Positions 51,290 through 60,867 of a stretch of 60,867 nt of DNA are shown one piece after another. Both the position numbers and the translations under genes were made by a program. Below the pieces are notes generated by a model, which was given only the letters and a program-made list of their open reading frames with translations, did no database searches and was not told the DNA's origin. This stretch comes from Symbiodinium natans (lineage: Eukaryota; Sar; Dinophyceae; Suessiales; Symbiodiniaceae): contig CAJNDS010000841.1 in assembly GCA_905221605.1 (NCBI GenBank), forward strand, positions 1-60,867, given 5' to 3'. The stretch's first letter is position 1; every line of letters begins with the position of its first letter.

Positions 51290-51905
51290 TTGCTGTTTTT
51301 GGCATTGTTAGGGTTTTGAGCTTTTCAGGGTTCAGGGTTTTAGGGTCTTCGAGGGTTTGGGGCTTGGGGATTTCGGGGTTCCTTGTTTGAAGAGGTTCGC
51401 ATGTTTTTGTTTTAGGGATTCGAGCTATTGGGGCTTTTCGGTTTTCGGGGTCGAGGGAAAGCTTCGAGGGTTGGGGTCTTCAACTTGGGGTTTAGGGCCT
51501 TCTAGGGCTGTGAATGCGTGATTTTGCTGGTTTTGCTTTTTCGGTTTTTTGGCCTACATTCCGGAGTGGCTGATGGTTCTTAGGTTCAAAGTGTTTTGGG
51601 GGTCGTCTAGCTTTGTAGGATGTTTGGGGATGGCTTTAAGGGCTCGTGATATTTTAGGGTTTATGGCACGGGCAGCTTAAGGATGTTAGGGTTTGGGGTC
51701 TTAGAGTTTGCATTCTGTTGGGGTTTTTGCGGCTGAATAGGGTTTACGGTTCTTGGGTTGGTTTCGTTAGGGTTCAGGGTTTAGGTAGGTTGCTTAGGGC
51801 TTGTGGATTGTATTTCAGGGTTTCGGATTCTTTGGATTCATTTCTTCTTAAGGGGTCAAAAATCTCAAGCTTTGCAGTTTTTGGAGATTTGGCCGTTTCA
51901 GGATG
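51290..51905 (+). repeat. Degenerate TTTAGGG-like stretch
   Basis: Many GGGTTT, TTAGGGTTT and GGTTTTGAG words without strict periodicity. It resembles 37,806-38,026 and 52,975-53,350. Confidence 0.5.
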
Positions 51906-52188
51906 AATAGATTTCAGAGTGGAGCACAGGCCCTGAGGCTGACCAAGCACACTTGTGGGATTCATGAGGTCGAACGGTTGCACGTAGAGCCCTCGAGGTA
52001 TTGTGCTCCACTGTAGTGTACGCTACCGGGCGAGACAGCGGGCAGTGTTAAAAAGCTTCGCGCGACGCTTTATGCAGCAGCATAGGGCAAGCCGAAATGA
52101 CAAACCAAGAGGCTCCAATCTGCTGCCTACCGAGGCTGACGGACATCCAGATTTAGATGTTTTAGAAGGCTAGAGAAGCCTTGAACTA

Positions 52189-52377
52189 ATGTCACATGCC
52201 CCACGACGACCACTGGCTGCCATGGAGTCCGATGACGACTCCGCTTCCGAGTCGCAGGAAGCGCGTCTTGGAAGAGATAGCAGCGATGACAACGCCGAAA
52301 GCGCCAAATCCGTCGCTGCGGTGGGCGCAATGGCTGTGGCGACGTGCCCTGAGAAGAGCTTGCGGCTCTTTATGTGA
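52189..52377 (+). CDS. Acidic Ser/Asp-rich small ORF
   Basis: ATG 52,189 gives 62 residues (MSHAPRRPLAAMESDDDSAS). It is in the same phase as the next ORF and separated from it by one stop and 12 bp. It may be the N-terminal part of the same gene with a nonsense change, or an upstream ORF. Confidence 0.35.
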   Translation: MSHAPRRPLAAMESDDDSASESQEARLGRDSSDDNAESAKSVAAVGAMAVATCPEKSLRLFM

Positions 52378-52389
52378 AAGGAGCACGAC

Positions 52390-52948
52390 ATGTTGCCCAA
52401 GACCCCCAAACGCCGCCAGTGCCTTGGCGGCGGCGGCGGAGGCCATTCTTCAGGCGGCAAAAATGGCGTTTGGTGCTTGCGCAAGAACTTCCCTCGCTTT
52501 GGTACGTATCAGCAAGATTTTCTGCTGAAGAAATTCCAAGACGAATCCGGCTGGGGCCCAAATGCGGCCGAGAAGTTTTGGGAGAAGTGGCAGAGCAAGG
52601 AGGTGTGTGACATGGGCAAGAAGTTCAAGACCGACTACGAAGGCAACAAGGTGGCAGAAGTTGCCGATCTGTCTCGTCAGTGCAAGGAGATCCGGCGGGA
52701 AGAGCTTCAGGGCATTCAGAAGGATGTGGCGACAAAAGTACCATGCCAAGATGTTGGCCATGACGCAGCAAACAGACCACGCCCATGCTCGCCGGGTGAA
52801 GTTGCTGGCGGACATTCAGGAGGACGCCCGGAAGGCTGCCGCCGACCGCCACTTGGATTATCTTCAAATTGAGCAAGAGCACAATGCCGGGGGATTGTCA
52901 AGGTTTCATGCTCTCTCTGATGCTGTGGGTCAGGGGATTCAGCGTTGA
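52390..52948 (+). pseudogene. Hypothetical gene with an internal frameshift
   Basis: ATG 52,390 (MLPKTPKRRQCLGGG) reads through FGTYQQDFLLKKFQDESGW and EKFWEKWQSKEVCDMGKKF. Near 52,735 (run ACAAAAGTAC) the protein-like text moves to the next frame and continues YHAKMLAMTQQTDHAHARR to a stop at 52,946. Both halves are charged and helical; a Gly6 run is near residue 15. No family recognised. It lies between cold-shock exons, so it is either inside an intron (a retroposed copy) or a separate gene. Confidence 0.45.
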
Positions 52949-52974
52949 TGGTTGTCCATTCCTTTTTAAGGTTC

Positions 52975-53350
52975 GCAGTTTTGGCTTCCGGGTGTAGAGC
53001 CTTTTAGGGTTTGCGGTGTGTAAAGGTTTGCCGCGTTGGAGTCTTGGGTGTCAACGTTTTGGGGCTCTTCAGAGTTTTTCTGGTTTACACTGAGGAAGTT
53101 TAGGGTTCGGTGTTTCCAGGTGTTTGTGGAGATGGTTTCAAAGGGTTTAGGGTTTACGGCATGGTCGGTTTAGGGTGTATTCGGGTTTGGCTTCTTAGGG
53201 TCTTGCGTTTCCAGGGCCAGGGCTTTCGGGTTTCGGGTTTCGGGTTTTGGGGGTTGAACTGGGTTTACAGCTCAAGGTTGGGGGTTTGTGTGTGTTTTTT
53301 TTTAAAAGTTTTTAGGGTTTTAGCATGTTGGGTTCATGGTTTTGAGGGTT
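52975..53350 (+). repeat. Degenerate TTTAGGG-like stretch
   Basis: Words such as TTTAGGGTTT and CGGGTTTCGGGTTTCGGG, imperfect. Confidence 0.45.
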
Positions 53351-56200
53351 CGGGCCTATGGCAGGGTTGTTTGGGAGGGGTGAGTGCTTCGGGTTATGTG
53401 TGTTCTTGTATCATTGTTTTGCCTCTCCCATTTCAATTCTTTGCCGTGTGGTTTATGTGTGTGTGTGTGTGAGTATCTGCGATCCAGTTTTTCCGAAACT
53501 AGCCAGATCTGGGTTTTGCTTATCGGGGGTTTAGTGCTTCAGGTCATGCGTTTTGTTTGACTATTGTATTGCCTCTCTCAGGCTAATTCTTTAGTCGTGT
53601 TTTTGTTATCATTGTTATTGCCTCTCTCATGTCAATACCTATTCGAATTTGTACCATCTGAGGCGTGAATACATCAGCATCAAAACCAGGGGGCTCCAAC
53701 AAGTGATTTCCTCGATAATGCGAAGGTCTTTGTTTACAAATGCCGAACTACGACCTTGATGGAATGTTAAAGTAATCATTTCAACAACATAGTGCACACC
53801 CTTGTACAAATTATGATCGATACATACATTGGCAGTGGAAACTGGGTCCACTTTTCCGGCAGGGAAGAAGGGATGGCCTTTTAAGGGAAGGGATGAATGT
53901 GGCCCTTATGGAAGACCTTTGGGGGGAGGAAGACGACTTCAATCGCGAAGGCGACTTGTGAAGACGCCTTTCGGGCCTGTCTGAGCGAAGACGAACTTCG
54001 TCGGTTTTCCCAATGAGAATTTCTGTTTGCGTTCTAGATCTTCAACTCTCGCGTTAGCAGCTTCAGTAGAATCTTCATACATGGGTTACATAGGTGAATA
54101 TACACATATATCTGAACAAAGTGAATTCGAAAGAATGTAGTGTTGCTTAAATTGAGGCAAGAGCCTACAACATTCTGTACTCCTATACAAAAGCAAGCCG
54201 CAAGTGATTTTGCTTGAAGGCCTGCGGAGCATTCGCAGAGTGTGTCTCCGCCGAACCAAAAAACCGAACCCACAATTGTCAGGGCCTCTCCAGTCGTAGT
54301 ATGGCAAGAGTCCCACGATAATTTGTTGTTCTCTTGGTTTTGTGATTGGGAAAACGGGCACTATTGTGGAAGTAAACATGGCGCAAAAGTGCACTCCCAC
54401 GGTCGCCCGGAGTTCATGGTGTTTTGCGTGGTTTGGGGTTCGATGGTTTCCGGTTTTAAGGCGTAGGGTTTTGTGATTTTGACACGACCAGGGTCGGGGA
54501 AAGTTTTATGGCTTAGATTTCAGGGTCGATGCTCTTTCGTTGTTTTTGCACGCTTGCTTCAACAAATCAATACAGGCGAACGTGGCATAGGTGACCATTG
54601 CTCGATGCTGGTGCTTTGTTTGAGTTCGGGCAAAGACACGTTCGACAGGAGTTTGCAGCAGGTCTTCAGACTGGGCAGCAGTGATCCCTGCATGTTGAAA
54701 GTGCTAGTGGTGCCGAGCATGTGGTAACACGGAGCCAATGAACAGGCATTCGTTTCGTGTGCACGCTCGTTCGTGAAAGCAGAATTGCAATCAGCCTAGT
54801 GACAGGGTGAGCTTCAATGTGAAGCTGAACAGAGACATGATGCCGCGGACCTGCTTTGTTCTTGCTCAGCCTTGATGCGCACTGAGATGGACTCAGGCCG
54901 AATGTCACAGAGGTGGCTTTGGTGGATGAAGATTGGCAGCCCAGTCCAGGCGACCTTAGCGAAACCAAGGTGGGGCACTCAGACTTGCACGATTCAAGAG
55001 CCTTTATGTAATTCATGCGACGGATCAGGACAAAAATGACAAAGCACATTGGGCATAGCAGGTAAAGACAGGTTCTGTGACATGTACAATGGCCTCCTGA
55101 AAGACTTGACGTTGCTTGACTTTGAGAAGGGACGACCGCAAAACCGGTCAGCATGAGGGCTTTGACCGGATATTTGAGGCTAAGGTGCTAGGAAAGTTTA
55201 TGGGCAACAGGACCATTGCGCTTTGCCTGATATCCTTTACTGAACCGAGGACGCACCAGACGTGCCACCTTCCTGGGAATCCAGCGCGGACGGCTGGTCT
55301 TGACAAGCTGGAGCATATGATCAAACATCCAGAAACTGCGTCAAGTATTTCGGTTCTATGCCTCCTTGTGTGCTTTTCACCGGTCCTGAGTTGTTTCAAC
55401 CCTTGAAGAGCCAGGCGCCATTGCTGGCGTCCACTCGACGGGCCCTCGCCGTGGCGGAATGCTGGGCCCCAACAGGGGGTGTTGCAGTTTGTTGGTGCTG
55501 TCGCGCAGCCTTATCATCCAAGTTCCTTAGACTCCTGGCTTTCGTGTTTGCAAAGATTTTCACAAATCCTTGGGTCAGCTTGTTGCTGCGGTCACTGGTG
55601 TCAACGGGCATTGAAGTATCAATTCGGCCGAGATGCTTGCTTCCTTGATCGGTATGTACCGAACAACCCAGGACTCCATCCCTATTCTTTGCGGGTCCCT
55701 TCTCAAATACAGCATCATTTCATGAGGGAGAGAATTCCTGCTCCTGCCGCCCTCGCATGCATCCCTTCGTGCGTGCCTGGTTTGGGGAGTGTCTTCATTG
55801 GCAATGTTGGCGAGTGTGAGTTTTGTAACACGTAGCTGCATGCAGGCATGGTAAGTACTGAAGCTAGTGGATGCTTTGGTGACCTTCTTTGCCAAGAGAT
55901 GAGGCCTCAAGGCACGGGCGAGTTCTTTACCGCTGAGTTCAAGACATACAACGAAGCCAATGGATGGGACCTTACCGCGCGTGCAACTGGCCTCCTTGCA
56001 GCTCCACAGTGCTGGGAAAGCCGTCTTTTGGCTTGCTGCTTCTGTTATCCCTTGTCATTTTTCATCAACGGATTACCAGAGGCTGGGGCTTTGTCGGGTC
56101 TGACGAGCTGCGGGCCAGGCCGAGACCATTAAGTTCCATGTTGATGATCGCTTGTGGACTGAGTGCTATTTTTGATTCTGACCCAACCACGGCACCCCCA
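53351..56200. other. Intron-like DNA without a supported gene
   Basis: No convincing coding signal. The frame at 55,848-56,132 is open but featureless. Confidence 0.3.
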
Positions 56201-56285
56201 CCCCCCCGCTCCAACCTCCCCCCGCTCCAACCTCCCCCCAGCCAACCCTGCCCTTCCCCAACCACTGGTGGGTTAAGGTGGGTGG

Positions 56286-56373
56286 GTGTGTGTGTGTGTG
56301 TGTGTGTGTGTTCCTTTTTGTGTGCGCGTTCTTTTTTTGTTGTTGTTTTGTTTGTGTGTTTGTGTAGTGTTTG

Positions 56374-56468
<95 letters not shown>

Positions 56469-56526
56469 TGTGTGCGTGTGTGTTTTTTCGTGTGCATGTG
56501 CGTCCGTGTCTGTGTCTGTTTCTCTC

Positions 56527-56560
<34 letters not shown>

Positions 56561-56565
56561 GGTGT
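56286..56565. repeat. (TG)n microsatellite
   Basis: Long GT/TG tracts interrupted by T-rich spacers, the longest at 56,376-56,465. The Cys-Val and His-Thr frames across it are artefacts. Confidence 0.95.
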
Positions 56566-57213
56566 GATTTTGAATATGGTTCATTTTGTCCTTCACTGGT
56601 TGCGTGTTTCGATCACGTCAGTGCACCTTACGATGACCAAGATGTGGCAGAATGTGGTGTCACAACAGTCCAACAATGCGACATCATATCGGCATTCCTG
56701 TTTCGGCGTAAATCACTGGAATATTTATCGATCGGTTCATGCGTGCCGAGACGCGAGTCAGTATCTAATGCGACATACATGTTTCTAACCGTAGGTCTCG
56801 GGGTCGTAGCCCACTAAATGTGTTGTGGTACTGCGGTTTTTCTTGCCTTTCAGAGTGCTACTTGAAATATTACCGGAGCCATTCAACCATCTGGCTGTTT
56901 TGGTAGGGGGTGGGGGACGGTGGGCGGGGGGGGGCGGGGGGCGGCAGGCAGGGGCAGTGCGCACTTGTCTAGCAGAGGATTGGTGAAGGAGTGTACTCCG
57001 GTGCCTGGACAGAAAGCAGACGCGTCGGTAGCAATAACGTGTGACTCCATGTCGCAATGGGCGGGGGGTCGATGTCCTCTAAGGTCACGAAAGCTAGCTC
57101 TGTGGAGCTGGCGGGAGTTGTCGTTTACCCATGCACTGGTATTCACCTTGTTAAGAAGCTTCCAGGGAAAAAAAGGGTTCCATACCTTAACAGGTCCGAA
57201 ACCCAAGACTTAA

Positions 57214-57435
57214 GGTGGGGGTTGGGGGGGGGGGCCCCCCCTCCCCCCCCCTCACCTCACCGTGAAGCATTTTCGAAGGATAGGTGCCGGCGCCCCCCCC
57301 CCCCCCCCTCCTTTAAGGTGGTTGCGTGTGGGATAAGGTAGGGGGGGGGGCCCCCCCCCTACCACCTTCAGGTCCCCTCCCCGCCCCCCCCCACAAGGTC
57401 CCCCCCCACCCCACCCCAAGGTCCTCCCCCGCCCC
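57214..57435. repeat. Poly-G / poly-C tracts
   Basis: Runs of 8-14 G or C, some directly joined G-then-C (57,226-57,240 and 57,342-57,358), able to form hairpins or quadruplexes. Run lengths may be assembly-sensitive. Confidence 0.8.
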
Positions 57436-58581
57436 CCACAGTCACCATGCTCTGAAGGTCTGTGGTACTTTGCAGAGGTCGTACTGAACAGAGCGTCCCT
57501 GTACCTAAACTTCGTTTGTGACACGGGGTTCCAGCGTGGGAAGCAAGGGGGCTGAAGGAGTTTAGGGCTTCAGATTTCGAGTTTAGGGGTCTTCGATCTT
57601 ACCTGACTAACCGGTTGAGTCTCTACATGGACTCAATCGTGCTTGTTAACAGCTGCTCAAACATGCATTCGAGACTGAAGCTGCAGCTTGGAGCAGCGAT
57701 ACCCATTCTGCATGTGCACGCCATCAAACTGGCTGCATGCCACCCCCCTGCGGTGACTAGCTTTCGTAGCCCCTTCTCAAGTTAAAACCACAGTCAAAGC
57801 CCATCACCAATTCTGTATGTTGCCATGTGCTCAATCACCCCCTTCCCCGTTCGTTCCCCACCCTCCCCCTCCACAAGGCGTGGGTGGGTGGGTGGGTGGG
57901 GGCGTGTGGTTGCAGATTAGAAACCTTGCGGGGCCGAGACCCAAGAAGCAAACACCGATCGCCCTTTGCTGTGTATGCGACACTGAGGAGGGGGGGCAGT
58001 GGTCCTGCATTGCCCAAACGGGACGCCAAGATCACGTCCCTGCCAGAAGTAGGTGTGGATGAGAGCTTTTTTTCGTACAGTCGCCGTAGCCTCGCCTGTT
58101 GTCATTTTGTTGTGTTAGAGTTCAAGGTTCAAGGTTCAGGGTTCCCTAATGCTCACACCAGGGAAAAACAGTGACAGGGGGAGCGGGTGGGGGGGAGGCG
58201 GGGGCAGGGGGGGGGGCGGGGGGAGGATTTGGCGGCGGATTTGTCATCTTGTATTGCAAGGAGGAGTCTACTCTGATCGCCTCACATGCAGCAAGTGATT
58301 ATCTGTCTTAGAAGCGTGGTAGTTCAAGCTGCACATTGGTTCACCCTGCTGCTTCAGTTCTGCACATATTTCCCTGCCGGTGCTTCCAGACAAAAGAGCT
58401 TGTGGTGGCAGCATTGCAGAGGAGTGGTGCCTCTTTTCTCTCGCTTTGTCTGCGTGTCCCTGTCTGTCTTTCGCTTTCATCGGGTTTCTGTCCCTCTTTG
58501 TGTGCCTGTGTGTGTGAGAGAGAGAGCACCTCCCTTGTCGTTGAAGTTGTTATCGCATTGCTTTGCCAGATTTTGCCGTAG
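57436..58581. other. Intron-like DNA
   Basis: No supported exon. A G-rich patch lies at 58,157-58,230. Confidence 0.3.
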
Positions 58582-58698
58582 GTTTGGCTCGGACGTTTTC
58601 GCCCACAATCGGGAGCTGGTCAACGTTCCGATCAAGGCCCTGCTGAGGGGCGTTGCCAATGCTTCCTGCACAGAATGTTTAGTTTTTGCCCTATATCG
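58582..58698 (+). CDS. Cold-shock-domain exon (RNP2 part)
   Basis: After GCCGTAG|G the frame reads FGSDVFAHNRELVNVPIKAL, matching the GxDVFxH strand of cold-shock domains. It stays open to a GTGAGT donor at 58,699, and the in-frame TGA just after the donor fits an exon end there. Confidence 0.5.
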
Positions 58699-59067
58699 GT
58701 GAGTTGTTCAGGATTTTTGCAAGAGATGTTGAGTAGGTTCTGCTAAAGGAGCAGGTAGTCGCATGTCCGGGTGTGACTGCTGCCGGACTGGATCTTGCTT
58801 TGATTGTCGCTCGTTCATGGGCAGGCCGTCGGTGAGGCAGGGCAAGAATCAGTGTCCCGTTGCACACTTAAGGTGGGCAGGTTCATGATTGTAATTATTC
58901 TTCACACCGATGATGCTTAACAAAGCTGAGATGTACCATCATGGATCATTCTGCTGATCGGGGTTCTGGACGCATGAAAGTCGCACCTTCATCAAGTCTG
59001 TGTCTTGTTCCCCTCTCCTGGCTGGACTCTCGCATCGGCAAATTCACTGCAATCCATCCATCCCCAG

Positions 59068-59130
59068 ATGATCTACTTTGAGTTGGGCATGACGGAGGAT
59101 GGAAAGCCACAGGTGCTGAACGCGCGGGAA
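59068..59130 (+). CDS. Cold-shock-domain exon (last strand)
   Basis: After ATCCCCAG the frame reads MIYFELGMTEDGKPQVLNAR, matching the V-x-F ... GKPQA-x-N ending of dinoflagellate cold-shock domains. The donor is uncertain. Confidence 0.45.
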
Positions 59131-59428
59131 CTCGGTGTCGGCACCGCAGTATTAGGCTTGTCGAACTGGGGTGTGTGAAGAAAGGCTGCAAGGTTCTGCG
59201 AGGTTGTTGGATTTCGCTTTTGGAAGCATGAGATTCGAAAACTGAAGCGGAAAGTGCTATTCCTTTCTGCGCCCAGGCGCAGCCTCCGGGAGCGGTTTGG
59301 AGCCCAGAAGGGTCACCTCGCCGCCTCCTACTCCAGGGTGTAGAATGACGCTCACGTGAGAACCTGAAAGCAACCTACCGAATCAGATGGAACGGACAAA
59401 GGCAAGTTGCAAAGTTTTCTGACCTCAG

Positions 59429-59863
59429 GTGCCGGTTGCAGTTGCCGCCATCCCGATGGCTTCCGAGGACGGTGCCCCAACCTCCGATGCCGCGTCTGCA
59501 CAGGACGGAGCAGCGACACCAGCGACGGATGCTGTGGAGGCTGTGGCGGTAGCGGCGGCACCGATGCCAGGTGGCGGACCGCCAGATGCCGCACCGGTGC
59601 CGGCACCGCAAGATGCCGCACCGGTGCCAGCACCGCAAGATGCCACACCAGCACCAAATGCCGCGCCGGCACCAGATTCCGCGCCGACGCCAGATGCCAC
59701 ACCGGCGCCGGTGTCTGCCACACCCGATGCACGTGCAGAAACACCTGCACCTGAGGGTTCGTCTGTGGCCACAGCGCCAAGCACGACCCCTGAAGTAGTG
59801 GAAGCAGTGCCTGAGCTGGGGTCTCAAGTTTCGGATGGCCAGAGCAGCTGTTCGATTGGAGCT
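59429..59863 (+). CDS. Ala/Pro-rich linker exon
   Basis: Bounded by CTCAG|G and GTAAGT, this exon is exactly 145 codons, phase 0 at both ends. It encodes an Ala/Pro/Asp-rich disordered linker with repeats such as APVPAPQDA (three at 59,590-59,660). It lies between one cold-shock piece and the next, as expected for a linker. Confidence 0.5.
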
Positions 59864-60447
59864 GTAAGTGATGGACACAGATCACCATTCACAGTTCTAT
59901 AATTTAAGTATGACATGGGCTGGTTCATGAACATTCAGACCTGATCACGAGCACTGCCTTTGAGGCCGCCCACAAAAAAGCAAAAGACCGAGGAGTCTCC
60001 AGGCCAGTTGGCGCATGTTGACGTTTGGGCTTCACCTGTTGTACTATGCGCCATCACCGAAGAGGGTTTGCTGGTCTTCGTATGTCTTCGTTTTTTTAAA
60101 TTCAAGCTCGCTCAGAGCCACTAAAATCATGCTGGTGCAGCCACTCCTAAGTGATAGGTGAGGGCCAGCCATGCATTCTTGTTCGAAGGAAATGGGGAGG
60201 CAATGGTCGTTGAAAGCCAAGGCGGCAAGTGCAGCGTTGAATCTGCTGTGCATTCCGGTTCCTTGGGTGGGCTGTATGGGCTGTTTTTTCTCTGTATATT
60301 TTCCCTGTTTGCTGGGTCGTTGCTCTTGCTGCTGTTATTTGCATCAGCTTGAAGAGGCATGGCTGGGGTGCACGCGTGCATGTTCAAGTCCCCGGAGAGT
60401 GTGTTAGTCCTTAGGGACGGGGAGGAACTCAATTCCGAATTCTGCAG
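59864..60447. other. Intron between linker and cold-shock exons
   Basis: Starts GTAAGT and ends TTCTGCAG. No other signal. Confidence 0.35.
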
Positions 60448-60540
60448 GCGCTGAAGGATCCTGAGCCGGTCGCCAGGACTTTCTGGAGCTTCAATCCCAA
60501 AGGGAAGCCGTCTGGTTTCATGCACCTGACAGGACAAGTT
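60448..60540 (+). CDS. Cold-shock-domain exon (first strand)
   Basis: After TTCTGCAG|G the frame reads ALKDPEPVARTFWSFNPKGK then PSGFMHLTGQ, resembling the K/W-SFN-x-KG-x-GFI opening of a cold-shock domain. The gene would continue past the window's right end. Confidence 0.4.
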
Positions 60541-60867
60541 CTGCGGACTTGTGCTGAGCTGATATGGGCACAGGGCAAGGCTTTTGTGTAGCAGTGTTTC
60601 AAACAATCAAGGCATTCAAGGCTATCAGAATCTGTCAGAAATTTTCGTGTGGTGCCCATGGACCATTTGCCTGCCCTTCGTCTCTGCTGGCTGTTGTCGC
60701 TTACTCGCAAATGTAACTTCTCCCGGCTGTGCTCGATGGAGTTTCGTAGGTAGCCACAAATTGCATCCTTGTTGCATCCTTGTTGCATGTCCTGATCGTG
60801 GTCGGGGTTTGGACCAACATTTGGCCATGACAAATGCAAAGGTCCTCGGTCCAAGCATCAGTTTAGC

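Noticed and set aside
56273-56596. Cys-Val and His-Thr frames
   Set aside because: Translation of (TG)n only.
57214-57360. G-run/C-run inverted repeats as transposon ends
   Set aside because: Homopolymer runs give spurious inverted repeats; no element boundaries were found.
1-60867. tRNA, rRNA, CRISPR and bacterial operon signals
   Set aside because: Nothing with the required structure was seen on either strand by eye; a dedicated tRNA scan was not possible.

Overview
The window looks like nuclear DNA of a dinoflagellate, most likely a symbiodiniacean-type genome (inference). The evidence is relicts of the dinoflagellate spliced leader (a 3' end reading TTGGCTCAAG), introns with AG|G acceptors, degenerate TTTAGGG stretches, glycine/lysine-rich exons and dense nested retroelements. 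No bacterial, organellar, tRNA, rRNA or CRISPR features were seen.

Left part (1-26,972): three retroelements are nested. A Ty1/copia polyprotein (580-6504) runs into a polypurine tract and what looks like the first 13 bp of its 3' LTR. Directly after that 13-mer sit a 275-bp 3' fragment of a LINE and then a nearly full-length copy of the same LINE (7019-26,959). The 13-mer TGATAYATGTGAC occurs before, between and after the two copies, as expected for two target-primed insertions at one site. The large LINE begins with spliced-leader relicts. It encodes ORF1, an AP-endonuclease/RT/RNase H ORF2 (frameshifted) and a third ORF with a protein-kinase-like C-terminal half. Its ORF1 is split by an 11.15-kb tyrosine-recombinase retrotransposon (8339-19,488) bounded by split direct repeats in the order A1 ... 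B1-A2 ... B2, with 259-bp A and 238-bp B copies that read as identical. That element encodes small coiled-coil proteins, an RS-rich protein with an ADP-ribosyltransferase-like end, a tyrosine recombinase, a zinc-finger Gag, and a Pol with a methyltransferase-like N-terminus followed by RT and RNase H. Removing 11,148 bp restores the ORF1 reading frame without a target-site duplication.

Middle (26,973-36,000): flanking DNA with a small ORF behind another spliced-leader-like 21-mer, then a decayed copia element. The copia remnant has a frameshifted gag, about 1.5 kb of foreign sequence between gag and pol, and a pol with one frameshift and one stop. It is flanked by identical 79-bp direct repeats.

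Right part (36,000-60,867): intron-rich, repeat-rich host DNA. It holds a foldback-type element (40,381-42,427) with 40-bp perfect inverted ends and an ACACCC/CACGCG core, a polypurine array, (TG)n, G/C tracts and degenerate telomere-like stretches. A plus-strand host gene is suggested by a PPGY-rich first exon, GK-rich exons and cold-shock-domain exons at about 50.97, 58.58, 59.07 and 60.45 kb. A separate frameshifted acidic/Lys-rich gene lies at 52.2-52.9 kb.

Order of events implied by nesting: copia first, then the LINE insertions in its LTR, then the tyrosine-recombinase element inside LINE ORF1.
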